Below are positions 34,840 through 46,670 of a stretch of DNA of 64,000 nt, in pieces. A model generated the notes under the pieces. That model was not told the DNA's origin and ran no database searches. It saw nothing but the letters and a program-made list of their open reading frames with translations. The stretch's first letter is position 1. Each line of letters starts with the position of its first letter. This DNA comes from Amaranthus tricolor (taxonomy: Eukaryota; Streptophyta; Magnoliopsida; Caryophyllales; Amaranthaceae): positions 19,080,797 through 19,144,796 of the forward strand of contig NC_080063.1 in assembly GCF_026212465.1 (NCBI RefSeq). The letters run 5' to 3'. A program made the position numbers and the translations under genes.

Positions 34840-36587
34840 GGTAAAAATTTATTTGCATCATATTTTGGGCCCATCGCACTTCTACTCACCCCTCCTTATC
34901 TGGGTCCTGATAAAATCGATGGAGAAAGTTGAGTTGCATCTTCATTAGTTAAAGTTCCATCAACTGTCATAACTGTCAAGGAGTACTGATTTACAGCCTC
35001 TGAAATAGATGCACCCTCTAAAACTTTAACCACTGTTGACATAGATGGCCTCTTTTCTGGTTCACTATGCAAACATGACACACCCAAAATTAAGGTTTTC
35101 TTTATTTCCTCAGCATATTGTTGCACATCCTCACCACATTCATCGAGTAAACCCGAAAATTCATTTGCTTCAACGTTCATTTTAACCATCTGAATCAGTG
35201 TCTTACTCTCGTCAGGCCGACTGTAATCCAAATTCTTCCTACCAAACACAACTTCCATCACTAGAACTCCGTAGCTGTACACATCGACTTTTTCCATGAT
35301 CTTCCTGCCTAAAAATTCGGGCGCAAGATACCCGCGAGTTCCCCTCATTTGAGTCATTACATGACTTTGGTCTCTATCGATTAGCTTCGCTAGGCCAAAA
35401 TCAGATAACTTTGCGTTATATTCTTCGTCTAAAAGCACATTTTGGGGTTTTACATCGAGATGGGCTATTCTCTTTTGACAATCTTCATGCAAATAAGCAA
35501 GTCCCTTAGCAATGTGCAGAATGATTTTTCTTCTAGTTACCCAAGTAAGGGCATGTTTCGAATCGGAGTTAAAAACCCATTTGTCTAGTGATCCTTTGCT
35601 CATGTACTCATACACTAGAAGTCTTTGGACTTTTTCTGCACAAAACCCAACCAGTTTCACCAAGTTTACATGGTGTATACTTCCTATTGTCTGAACTTCT
35701 GTCAAAAATTCCTTCCTTCCTTGTCCAACGTGATCCAGACGCTTAACAGCAATGCGTGTTCCATCATCTAATTTTCCTTCGTAAACAGTACCAAAGCCAC
35801 CTCCACCGAGTTTCCTGTTGTCATCAAAGTTGTTGGTTGCCATTTTTAAGTTATTGTATTTGAACGTCAGCGGAGAATCAAGTTCTACGTGCAAGTTCCA
35901 TTGTTCTGCATCCTCGTCGTGTTCTAACCACCATTTTCTCTTATATGCATATACAAAAAACCATAACGCAGCCATTAAAATCGTAGGAATCAAGGTTACT
36001 AACAGTATCTTAGCAGTTTTTGTCAAAGATTTGTGTCTTTCGTCTGCAGGGGTGGTAGTGCTGTTGTTGCTGCGTCCAATGTTTTTGTTCCCCGCTACAA
36101 GAACAGTCACGGAGGACTTAAAATTTGGCACTTCACCCGACAGATCATTGTTGGATACATTCAGTTGTTTGAGCCGTTTCAAGGTTGTTAAAGTTTCGGG
36201 TATAGTACCCGTCAAGTTGTTATCGTTCAAGTACAACTCGTTCAAAAACGTCAAGTTTGCGAAAGCAGGCGAAATGGTACCCGTAAATCCCTGCTTGGAT
36301 AGATTAACTTTAATGATGTTCCCAGACGCATCGCAAGTCACAAACGGCCATTTGCTGCACGCATTGTTACCCTGCCATGCCTCAGCAAGTTTCAATGGAT
36401 AATCTAATGCTCCAGCAACCTTTAACAATGTCATGACTTGAGGATTGCAATCTCCTGGAACATTCTTGCAGAATAAGTTGTTTGTCCCGAGGGATACCAA
36501 CACGCTTTCTGGGAAAACTGGAAACGGACCTTGAAGCTTGTTGTTCTGCAATGATATATTGAGTAATCGAGGCATCGATATCAAGGA

Positions 36588-36590
36588 TTA
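36588..36590 (-). other. Premature TAA in the LRR region
   Basis: The frame reads TGVVP-stop-SLISMPRLL, where related LRR proteins have a continuous VP.SL turn. A single C-to-T change (CAA to TAA) would explain it. Translation stopping here would give a 486-residue secreted LysM-LRR protein without membrane span or kinase. Confidence 0.9.
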
Positions 36591-37324
36591 TGGGACGACT
36601 CCAGTCAATAAGTTGTTTTGCAGTTGTAGAACAGAAAGGCCGGTGCTATTAGAAAGGTCAGGAATCGGGCCGGTAAACTTGTTTCCCTGTAGCCAAACTT
36701 GTTTTAAGAAGCTCATTCCGGCAAGTGCATCAAGCGGGCCAGAGAGACCTATATATTGATTTTCCAGCCACAGATTCTCCATCTTGGTTTTTTGAAGGGA
36801 ATTTGGTATCAGTCCTGTCAGATTGTTATTCGACAGTCTCAGGGTTTGCAAACTTTTCAGGAAATCAAAAACATCCGGTATGCTTCCAATGAGATTGGTA
36901 TTTTTAGCATAAAATTCTACCAAAATTGTAGAGTCAGACAACTCTGCAGGGAAAGTCCATGGATTGAGATGTGGGTTGTCGTCTATGGAAAGAATTTGAA
37001 GGCGATTAAGGCCAGAAAATGCTCCATGAGGAACAGACGAGAAATTGTTGGAGTCGAGGTGTATTTCTTGGAGTAGTTTAAGGTTGGCAAAAGATGGGAT
37101 AGAACCCGAGAGGCGGTTGTTTTGGAGGGAGATCGTTGTTAGCTGAGAAAGAGAACTGAGATCGTCCGGAAGGCTTCCAGATATGTTTTGGGATGGTATG
37201 CTAATAGATCTCACGAACCCATTGTACGTGCAAACAACCCCAGACCAGATGCAGAAGTTGGAGCCTGACCAACCCGATACTTGATTCAGCGTGCCAGCCA
37301 TTTTCTTCATTACTGCTCCATCAG

Positions 37325-37752
37325 CTGATGTTGAGAAAGTAATAAGAATATAAGAGAAGCAATAAGAAAAGGTATCATGTTGATACCATACAAACATATG
37401 TTGTATCAGCTCGACCAAATGTTTAAGCTGATGCCTGGAGCTCCATAATATATTATATACTCTATCATATGCCTTGTATTGAGCTTTGCAAATTAAATAA
37501 AATCTTAAAATAGTTGTTAGTTGATCTTCATTAATCTATGAGCTTTTATCTTTACATGTAACAATCTTGGTGGAAATCATCATCACCATCATCCTACATC
37601 CCCTGTATATCCCGCTCATGGAAGTTATGATCAAGGGCCGGGGAAGGTTGGAAGGCAGACTGTACCTTTATCAAAAGAGATAAGGAGGTTGCGGCTAGTA
37701 AGATCCTCGACTCAAGAATAAATTGCAAATGAAAACGAATGAAAGAACGTAC
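37325..37752 (-). other. Intron of the chimeric gene, made largely of repeat sequence
   Basis: On the minus strand the donor is GAAG|GTACGT and the acceptor AACATCAG|CTGATGG after a pyrimidine-rich tract. It contains an RTE LINE 3' tail (37572-37690; ATGAGCGGGATATACAGG, then GATGATGGTGATGATG) and a diverged copy of the 213-bp repeat family (37395-37466; GATAGAGTATATAATATATT). The apparent hydrophobic leader in frame before the LRR exon is read from the second repeat and the pyrimidine tract. Confidence 0.7.
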
Positions 37753-38476
37753 CTTCAGAAGGGGTAGCAAGGTTCTGCAGAACTGGACCTTTAAGAGGGA
37801 CATCAATGATCTGCCCAGCTAGTATCGTTGTAGGATCAGTAATATTGTTCAAGCTGATTAAAGTTTCGCTTGTGGTTCCAAACTCGGCTGCAACTTGATT
37901 CAGGGTGCTCTTTGGTGCCATCACGTGTGCGTAATGCACAACCTTCTGCCCCTCGACTTCATCACAGCTGCAGGGTAACGGAATCCACAGCTTCTCGTCC
38001 ACCAAGATCAAGTTTCCATTTTCGATGTGATTTGCATTCTGAATCTGCTCATAGGTCACTGATCCAGAATAAACCCCATTTTGAGTCACCAAACCAGAGA
38101 AAATCTTATTTGCTATATTGTACAAAGTATCCCCCTTTTCAACAGTGTATATGGGGACTCTGTCAGAGATCCCAGCGCCATTTATGCACCGGCAAGGGAA
38201 AGGAATCTTGACTGTCTGATTGTTATAGACGGTGAAGTTTTCAGGCGTCGAAGGAGGGAGAAGGTTGACTCCTAAAAGAGAACTCAGGTCTTTTACCTGG
38301 AATAATGACCGGATATGGGCAAGTGTAGTAGTGTTACGAGACACATATCCTACTAAGGCCTCACATGTAGCATTGTCAGTCGTGCACTTGAACGACGGTT
38401 GTGTTTGGGCTTCGATGGATTTCCGAGCAAACAGAAACATGAAAGTGAGTGATGTCAAAAGGCTAAGAACACCCAT

Positions 38477-39707
38477 TTTTGACTTATGAATTCTGATGCT
38501 AACCTGTATTCAGAGCTCCACATGATAAGGAGGAAATGTTCAAGTTCAACCTTATTTTTTTTTGTCTTTTCTTTGCATATAGAAAAGTATATCTTGATAA
38601 GCCTCTTAGTATTAGCTGTTTATTGTTGACTAGATCAAGGAATGCAATGAACTTTGTAAGCCTATTAGTTGTTACTTGAGGACTATGGTAACTGGTGTAG
38701 TCTGTTTCACTCGCACTTGGATACAAGAATCAAACCATAGATGTGAAATATAATCTACAACATCATATAAATAAGATGTGCACATGATGTGATGATCAGT
38801 TTACATGTTGGGGAAAATTTTTATGTGACTGCTTCCATTTTATTTCATAAATTTAGTTTAGAATTATATGAAGATTGTTTGGTTTCAATCTCAATGGTGT
38901 ATGATTAAGACTAATCAGGTTGGCCAAAGCCTGTCCATTTTGTTCGTTAGAGTAAGACTTGAATAATAGCTTAATAATAGTTTTTATTATTCCAAGGTAA
39001 GGATAATCTCCTACATGCAAGAGCGGACTAATTGTTTGGTCTTTGACATCTTATCTTGCGCCAAACATTGTTTCCAATGCACGGAGTTTATAGAATAGAC
39101 ATAGCACATTCTTCTACAAGTTTTGGATGAAGTACATTGAATATCATAATAACTTCCATGGTAATAAATTTACACGTGTGGCAAGAAATATTACATAAAT
39201 AATGTTATCTTAATTTTTATTACTTTCAAAAATCGCACTTAATATGGGACAAAAGAGAGAAAACGTTCGCTAAAACTCCAACTTTTCAAGCCCTAGTCTC
39301 CAACTTCTCGCCCCAATTCAAGTATAATTATAAAATCGAGTACGGTTGACTTTTGACATTTTGTCCATCCTAGCACTAGAATCTATAGTGTAATTGCTCC
39401 TATTACAGAGAACCAAAAAGTTTTCAAAATTATAAATTTCTCATAGATTCCAATATAATGAACCAAAAGCGAAGGAATACCTATTTCATTTACAACAAAA
39501 AGAACATGGCCATTCCAAGTAAACAAGTTTTATCAACTAAACATGAATTGGTAAATTACTAATTGGTAGAGGTGTTCCACACGGTCAAAATTGAACCGTA
39601 GCATAATAATGAAATTGTATTAGTATATCAACTCATACGTATTATGTAAAATTGAAACGATTCAAAAATCTGACGATATCCGAATGTACACCTACTAATT
39701 AGTAGGT
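38477..39707. other. Promoter region of the chimeric receptor gene and 3' flank of the PAM68-like gene
   Basis: No coding signal. The part next to 38476 is the LysM exon's 5' UTR; the part next to 39708 is the PAM68-like 3' UTR. Confidence 0.5.
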
Positions 39708-40316
39708 TTACTTCTTGGAAGAACCACCACCACCACGAAGAGATTGCCAAAAAACAGGCCAATTCTTTTGAGCCTCTTGCCAACCTAAAAAAGAACCTTC
39801 CCTCATGGGATCCCAACTAGAGGACACAATCCCATAACTAACCCCTAAAAGGGCAGTCCCAAAGAAGATAAAGGATACAATGAAAGGTACCCAAGTTGGA
39901 ACATCAATTTTCAATCCAACTTTCAAGTAATAGAAAAAGGGAAAAAATGCTAATCCTATAAACAAAGGTATCCCAACAGAAAATGCCATTCTATTCATCA
40001 TTCTGTTTGTCACTATCTCTGGAATTATTCCTTGTTCTTCCTCTTCTTCTTCATAATCATCATCTTCATCTTCTTCTTCATTGTTGTAGTTTTTAAGGTT
40101 CTTGCTTTTTTTGCTCTTTTTTTGGGGGGCACCAAACCCTTTTGGGTTTGGATTTCTTAGAGTTGCATTAAGATGGGTGGGTTTTGAGGACAGAAAGAGG
40201 AGATTTTGATGGATATTTGAGGTATAAAATGGGAGTTTTGAAGTGGGTTTTGTGTTGGGTTTTGATGTATTTGGGCAGATTAATGTGGGAGCTCTTTGGA
40301 AAGAGCAAGACTCCAT
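39708..40316 (-). CDS. PAM68: PAM68-like chloroplast protein (202 aa)
   Basis: Intronless frame from MESCSFQRAPTL. Residues 1 to about 50 are Ser/Thr/Pro-rich and acid-poor, a plastid transit peptide. A basic patch (QKKSKKSKNLK) and an acidic stretch (EEEDEDDDYEEEEEEQ) follow, then NRMMNRMAFSVGIPLFIGLA with the first membrane span and PFIVSFIFFGTALLGVSYG with the second. The C-terminal SSWDPMREGSFLGWQEAQKN is the family signature. PAM68 is a thylakoid membrane protein that helps early photosystem II assembly in Arabidopsis. Length and layout match the family; whether this copy is PAM68 itself or a paralogue cannot be told from sequence alone. Confidence 0.9.
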   Translation of the reverse strand: MESCSFQRAPTLICPNTSKPNTKPTSKLPFYTSNIHQNLLFLSSKPTHLNATLRNPNPKGFGAPQKKSKKSKNLKNYNNEEEDEDDDYEEEEEEQGIIPEIVTNRMMNRMAFSVGIPLFIGLAFFPFFYYLKVGLKIDVPTWVPFIVSFIFFGTALLGVSYGIVSSSWDPMREGSFLGWQEAQKNWPVFWQSLRGGGGSSKK

Positions 40317-40450
40317 TGTTATGGAGCTCCTTTTCCTTTGTGAACTTCTGTTAAAATGGGTGGTGAATGAGAGAACAAATCTTATCCTAATTGATGAACC
40401 AGGTTCAGTTTACTCAAATGCCCCTATACTCTTTGAAATGCTCATTGGCA

Positions 40451-40458
40451 TTATATAG
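40451..40458 (-). promoter_or_regulatory. Putative TATA box of the PAM68-like gene
   Basis: The minus strand reads CTATATAA about 135 nt upstream of the start codon, giving a short plant-typical 5' UTR. Confidence 0.45.
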
Positions 40459-41084
40459 TTATGGGCTTATGACCGGAGGGGTACATTTGGATGCTCGAAA
40501 ACGAATTTTGGATATGATATAAAAAAAATTTCTACAATGCTATCTTGACAATATATTTGATTTTAGTCTAGTCATACTCATTATTTAACTATTAAGTCAA
40601 TTTATCATTCTTTTTATTAGTGGTACGATATAAACTCCTATTATAAGAATTTAAAAAAAAAAAATTTTCACCGTTCACAATTCTCTAAAAATGTCTTTTT
40701 TCATGAAGTAGCAGATAATTTTTATAATCAAAAAACAATCGTAAACTTCTTTGTTATTACCGAAGTTTGTTATTACCGAAGTAAAGGTGCATACATCTTA
40801 TCCTTTGCCTACCAAGAGTAATAATAATGTAATATGAATATCATCGTTATAATAAATCTGAATCACCGGTATATATTGGAAAGGGATGAACCAATAAAGT
40901 CATTTACATTTAATTTTAAAATATTAAAATGTCTATAAGATAAATTTACTGTTTGAGAAACCGTAGGACATTATTTAGATGGAAAAATAAATCTATAAAA
41001 GATATATACAAATTATACACTAGAAAAAACACCATCTTATGCATGAACGTGAGACGAACATAAATTGCTTGCAACAGGCCTAAA
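40459..41084. other. Spacer between the PAM68-like gene and the FYVE-SYLF gene
   Basis: AT-rich, no gene; the right part is the likely 3' UTR of the FYVE-SYLF gene. Confidence 0.5.
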
Positions 41085-44000
41085 CTAAATTTGGGAGTAA
41101 AGGTCTTCAAGAGCGACATACAAGGGCTCAGCAGCTTTTGGTCTATCCACAGTCCCGAGCAAAAGATCAGCTGATGTAAGATAAGGATCGCCATAGAAGC
41201 GAAGATTCGTGTCTGTCCTTGTTGAGACTATATTCCCTTCCAACGATACGCCAACGAAAGCCCCTGCGATATTGAATTAAAGTGGACATTGTCAAGCAAG
41301 AAGGTGAAAAAGCTCTCAAAGTGGCCTTCTGAAAGCAAGACTAGATCCACTAGATCCAAAAGCCAAGAGTGGAGTGCCTAGATGATAGGCTTTTTTTGAT
41401 TGCTAGATAGGCTAAGGGAAGGGAGACTAGGTGAGAACGAACCCAAAACTTTTTTCTGAAAAGTGATAATTGTTTTCTGACTAAGACAATCTTGTCTCCT
41501 AGATGATAGGCTTTATTACTAGTGGGAAAATGATAGAAATTGATCAACTAAAAGCATAGAAAAACAGTGAATCAGAAAATCAGAATAGAATGTTCATTTT
41601 TTGTCAGTAAAATATCCGTTAAAATCAGATCAATTCAGCAAAACATAAGTGAAGATAACAGGGCCTTCGAATCATAAGTTCTCAATGACATCCAAAATGC
41701 ATCATGGATCACTGCTAGGGGAACTTATGGAAGAATATTTGCGTAGACATGAAAAGTTGAAGGCACAGATAAAGCATACCTTTGCTACAACTATAAGTGT
41801 AGCACATGCCAGACCCTCTATCCCCAGCACGAAGATCTGCTTCAAGCACTCTTCCAACAGGACCAGCAGCAGCACTGCAGCCAGCCCCAAGAGAAAAGTG
41901 CATGCGACTACAGAATGTCTTCACAGCTTTGTAATCATGAAGCACAATCACGAAATCTGTGAGCTCACCACCAATCTATTGGCCAAATAAATATATCACC
42001 ATCATAAAAAGCTATCAAGAACATACAATTTTCAAAATATACTACCAACCAAAAACTCCAAAAGCATCAATAATAACTGGTCTTTCTCACAAGATATTGC
42101 ACCAACCTCAGAAACCTTACAAAATTTTACACAACATTGTCATTTTAAAACAACTGTTTAGCGACACAAAAGTAAAAATGGACACCATATAACACCAATT
42201 TGTGCAATCAATTTCTCACATTCAGAAGAGCTAGGATACAACCCTTAAAATAGGCAGCAAGTAAAAAAGATAATAAAGGAAAACGTCTATTAAGTCAGCT
42301 CAAGGTAGTTTTTAGCAGCGTTGAAGCTAATAATTTTTCCAGTGTAGCATGAAATCAACATCAAAAACTAAACAAAAGATACAGGTGTTACACGGTGGTC
42401 AAAACACAATCAATACAATATTAGGCATTCAATACAAGACTCGAAACAAGGCATAAGACAACAATTCCAGGTTTTAAAATCAAACAGCTAGGATTTTTTA
42501 AGAAATACAATCTCAAATATACTCATCAATTTATTCAGCTTCACAAAGATGTCAGCAGTCAAAACATACATGAAGACAAACATCAAGCAGTTCCCAACAG
42601 ATATCATTTAAGTCTTAGTACTACAAACACTAAAATACATTCCATAACCCCAATACCATTAAGTGGCTCCCACTTCGGCTTCTATTGAGGTGTTATTTGG
42701 GGATCAGATGCACGCAACCTTACCCTCATAAAAACAGAAATGTTATTTGTGATTGACCCTTGATAGCATACAAAATATTACAAATATTAATTGGACAATT
42801 CAATTACAGCAACTATTCCTACCTGAGCTCCCCATCCCAGGCCAACTGAAGCAATTGCAGATGGAGCAGACCATGTTCCATCCATCCTCCGAGCGACAAC
42901 TAGACCAGTACCCATCTTATACGCAATCACTGCACCAACTTTGGCAACAGTCAAAATAGCAAGACCTTTAGCTCCTTTAAGAATAGCTGAAGGAATACAT
43001 CTCTCAGGATTCAACCTTGCAACCTGCAAAGCTCTGTGTGAGTAAAAGTATAGAATTTACTCAAGACCACATTTAACTAGTGTTAAGTGAAGAGAAAAAG
43101 CAAAGCCAGTTAGGCATTTAAATGACAACAATTATTTGTTAGACCTTAGAAGAGCACAAGGCCGAAGGCATTACGAGGTTTTACAAACAGACACCATATT
43201 GGAGTTGCAACAATTAGTGTTCCAAACATAGAAAAACCAGAATGTTCACAAATCTAACCAGTCGTTATTTGATTAATCAACCCAACCCCCCTCCCCAAAA
43301 AAAGTCTTTTCAAATGACTTCCATCATCGGTTATATGCATATTCTTCAGGTAATCAGAGGTAAATTTGACAGCAAAACATCTGAGTAAAAACAAAAATAA
43401 CTGGGTTTTGAATGGTCTCTATGAATACAGCCTTGTTCCTACATGATCAAATTAAATCAGAGAACATATCCTTTCAACTATTAGTAGTCTATGTACACAA
43501 CATGATAATAATAACACCAATAATAACAGTAGTAATGATGCAAATTCATCGAAGAATATCAGATAACATTAACGAAAATATAGGCAATACACTTCACCAA
43601 ACATTAGTAACAGCATTAAGATCCATCTGAGAGGTAAATATAGAAAATTTAAGAAATTTAAGCACATAATTTACCTGCACATAACTCCTCAGTGAGATAG
43701 AAGCTTTGTAGATCTCATGCTCCATGGATAGACCAACAGGAAGATTCAACCAACCTCTTGTACATGTCCAATCCAACACATCATGTTTTGCTGCCTGTAC
43801 AGCGTTGCTGATGGAGCTAATGAGTATCCCTTGTAAAGGATCCAGCCTGTCATAGCAGGAATCACAAACTCTCTGTGGATTTCGCTCCCTAAACTTAACT
43901 GGAAGCAAACACCTCCCTTTTGTGCATACTCGACAAAATATCCCCCCACAAAATCGACAGTGATGACGGCCACGAGTAAGTGCAGTAAAAGGAGCAGTAC

Positions 44001-44532
44001 ACTGCATGCAAACTGTAGTGTAGCTATCTGGCAGCCACTCAGGAGGTTCAGCTTCTAAAACATCTTTGAAATCACTATAATTGACCGCATTGGCACCGAG
44101 AAGTGGTGGAGCACTAGGTATATAAACTGATGAATTCAAAACAGTATCCCCATTCTTTCCAGAGCCCAAAAACGAAACATTTGAAGGGGAAATCTGTTGA
44201 CCATAACTTCCACTCTTATTCTGTCCAGTTAAAATAGCAAATATCCCAGCCAACACATTCTTCAGATTAACATCTGGAGGCTTATTAAAATGTGTAAAAT
44301 TTGAAGGCTCATCGCCAGAATCGTAATCCACATCATTATAATCTTTGGAACCACCTATGTACGGATATAAAGCACCCTTTAAGGTATGTGCTACTGCAGA
44401 ATGGGCTTCAGATTCTGTCATAGTCCATGCAGAATCGACATAATCATCATCATCAACATAGTGAACCTTTTTCTCCTCCCTACCCATATTACTCAGTGAA
44501 GAGTATGAAACACTTTGGCCGGACATAGCCAT
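41085..44532 (-). CDS. FYVE and SYLF domain protein (four coding exons, 477 aa)
   Basis: Exons 43675-44532, 42823-43023, 41780-41975, 41085-41263; 1434 nt, all phases agree. The N-terminal 150 residues are acidic and probably disordered. The FYVE zinc finger spans about 165-230 with WLPD, the basic RGRHHCRFC motif and paired cysteines (CMQC, CRVC, CDSC), all needed to bind phosphatidylinositol 3-phosphate on endosomes. Residues about 240-470 form a SYLF (DUF500/Ysc84) lipid-binding domain, with AKGLAILTVAKVGAVIAYKM, ASVGLGWGAQIGGELTDF and GAGCSAAAGPVGR, ending SLEGNIVSTR...DLYSQI. Proteins of this layout exist as RING/FYVE/PHD-type proteins in Arabidopsis; their role in membrane traffic is inferred. 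Met at 44532 lies three codons past a likely acceptor (ag at 44537-44536). Confidence 0.93.
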
Positions 44533-44535
44533 AGG

Positions 44536-46670
44536 CTATGCAACATAACAATGTTGATTAGATATGCAATTTAGTGCTGCAAAGCAAAGAGACATCCAAA
44601 AAAGGCATACAAATCAGATGAGATTGCATGTCTGGATTCGAAAGAATCAAAACAAAGAAAGAAGACATAAGGGATGAAGCACAAAACAAAAGGAGAAAAG
44701 TATTAATAACAACACTACACATCAAGCTCCAAATAGAGAGTTCCTTTTTTCGATTCGAGCATGGACCGGAGAATCTCTATAGGCAAAGGGTAGAGAGAAT
44801 TAATACTTTCTGTGGGCGGTGAAAATCAAACCTTGATACATGCAAGAAAAGAAAAAATACTCAAACACGTGGTTCAAGATTCTCATCTTCAGGTTTCTTA
44901 TTAAAGTAAGACGTGGGGAACATTAGATTGGAAACCAACAAGAAATGCTCCTTGAGAAATTATTTTTTGAAAAGTTTTGACATGAAATTTCCGACAGGAA
45001 ATTAGTTATGAATGAGAACTCCTTCCCAGGATAGTCAAGCAGAGTTCATTAAGCCCAACCTTTCACCCCCAATGTCAGACAAGACAAGCCTATAAGATTC
45101 AAGAAGCAGCTAACACACTCGATTGAGTAATAATCAACTACAATTCGATTGCGAGAGAATTTGTATCCTCCCACCATTGCTCTTTACTCCAATAAAAGAC
45201 AATTATTGGGAGGTGGCAATTAACTTTCTTTTTGGTTGATTTTTGACTTTTTGGTTGGTCAAACAGTCACAAAAATATTTGACAAATGGCTTTTAAGCTA
45301 TAATCAAAAAGCTACTAATAATGTTTTTATATTGGTTTGTAGCTATTGGCTATTAGTCTACATTCTCTCTAATAAACAGTCGACACCGGAAAATGTTTTT
45401 ACCAAACATCTCTCTAACAATTGGCTTGAACAGCTTACCAGTCAATACTTTCAGCTAGTCAATCAGCCAACAAGCTCTATCTTCCAACCATTTGCCAAAC
45501 AAGCCCGTTAAAAGTTAATCCATAAAATTAACATCATATGTAACACGGCTGACGGCCTCCTCCTTTCATCACAAAAGCCCGTGTCAAATCCTCGACACTC
45601 TATCATGAGTATCACACTTTGAAAGTCCATGTGTTCCTTAATGACTAGAAATGAATTTTCTTATTAAATATCCAAATTTGACGCTAGCACATGTACCCAA
45701 GACCAACAGAAGTATCCAAATTTAAGTAAAATAGTTGAAAGCTCTAAAATGTGCTAGTACGCAGTAGTTCTCACCTATCATAATGCAATTTCAAAAACTT
45801 AGAAATGAGATCCTTAAAGAGCTAACATGTAGTAATACATCTGTACTTCCTGCTTTCCTCACATAACTTGCTGCTATTCTTCACATAACTTGCAGCTATT
45901 TACAAAGGCACGTCAATGAAGACATTCTATTCATTTTACCATACAAGATCGTACATATTCTTATATAAACAAGTGTACAAAGTTTTCCATGGCAAACACA
46001 TTACTAAAATTGAAAAAAAAAAAAAAGAACAGTATCCCACAAACTAAGTAGATGGAGTACCAAGCGGTAGCAACGAAAAACAACGTTCGTACGTTCCATA
46101 CACAACCCACAAGCTATTTCTATTTAATGAAAGTTCACCTTTAATCAAGTAATCGAAATAATATATGAATTGTGTTCCGAGACAGATGAGTATCATCAAT
46201 CAATCCTTTAAATGGATACAGAAAACAACACCTTTGAATAATTCCAATCAATTTCCCAGTAAAACTCAGATCTTTATGCTCATAAGAATAAAGAGTCAAC
46301 ATTGCAATAAAAATGAAACAATTGATACCAAGAAAACCTTACAAACACTAATTGAGATGTAAAATAGGTAGTATGATTACCAAATGTGATGAACATTGAG
46401 AAATTCTAGTGTCAGATTCTAGTAATTAAAATTTGAGGCTTCAACAATTCAAACATGGATGAATTAAGATTGAATTCTGGAAAAAGTCAGTAAACCCTAA
46501 AATTGAAATTCTACGAAACCTCAAATTATCGAATTCAAGAAAATAATAATAGGGCGAGTAAAACTTACCAAATCGAAAACTTATAGATTGTACTCGGCGA
46601 ATTCTTCGGTACACAAACCCTAAATAACTAACCAGAGAATTGCGAAGACGAAAGAAAGGAGATTGGGTTT
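44536..46670 (-). other. 5' UTR exon and long leader intron of the FYVE-SYLF gene
   Basis: A likely non-coding first exon lies at about 46570-46665 (minus strand CTTTCGTCTTCGC, then a donor TTTG|GTAAGT at 46569/46568). The acceptor GTTGCATAG ends at 44536, just before the start codon. The 2-kb intron contains a MITE-like element and no gene. Confidence 0.55.
45195..45515. mobile_element. MITE-like element in the leader intron
   Basis: Reversed, the right end begins GGGCTTGTTTGGCAAATGG, a form common for Tourist/hAT-like MITEs. Internal words TCTCTAATAAACAGTC and TTTTTACCAAACATCTC are shared with 31630-31935. Left end and target duplication uncertain. Confidence 0.5.

Larger units (their letters stand above)
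32971..34895. other. Intergenic region between the two receptor kinases
   Basis: Promoter side of the LRK10L-type gene (a TATAAT-like word on the minus strand near 33034) and 3' side of the LysM/LRR kinase locus. Contains a reversed mariner-like MITE at about 33215-33410, a TA microsatellite at 33490-33533 and a 41-nt T-run at 34797-34837. No gene. Confidence 0.6.
34896..38476 (-). pseudogene. LysM-LRR-kinase chimeric receptor gene with one in-frame stop
   Basis: Model: exon 1 37753-38476 (phase 1 donor), exon 2 34896-37324; 3153 nt, 1050 aa if the internal TAA (36588-36590, codon 487) is read through. Residues 1-23 are a signal peptide; 24-230 resemble LYM2/CEBiP LysM proteins (CTTDNATCEALVGYVS, IPFPCRC, YTVEKGDTLYNIA, IPLPCSC, LAGQIIDVPLK). 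From 243 a TMK-type LRR ectodomain follows (ADGAVMKK, SGSNFCIWSGVVC, later ACSKWPFVTCD and a second LRR block at about 587-648). Membrane span about 680-703. The kinase resembles S-domain SD2-5 types: GGGGFGTVYEG, Lys769, HLDVKPQN (863-870, non-RD), DFG 883-885. Only the one TAA breaks the frame; all kinase motifs are intact. If not spliced as drawn, these are a truncated LYM gene and an LRR kinase lacking a normal signal peptide. Confidence 0.7.

Noticed and set aside
35818..36402. 194-codon plus-strand frame
   Set aside because: Antisense shadow of the receptor kinase; no domain of its own.
34797..37324. Processed retrocopy origin of the LRR-kinase exon, suggested by the poly-A tract near its end
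   Set aside because: No flanking target duplication found, and many kinases of this kind are naturally intron-poor.
37325..37418. Signal peptide for a stand-alone LRR kinase
   Set aside because: The hydrophobic leader is read from a polypyrimidine tract and a dispersed repeat, and an in-phase acceptor follows it, so splicing from the LysM exon is preferred; not fully excluded.
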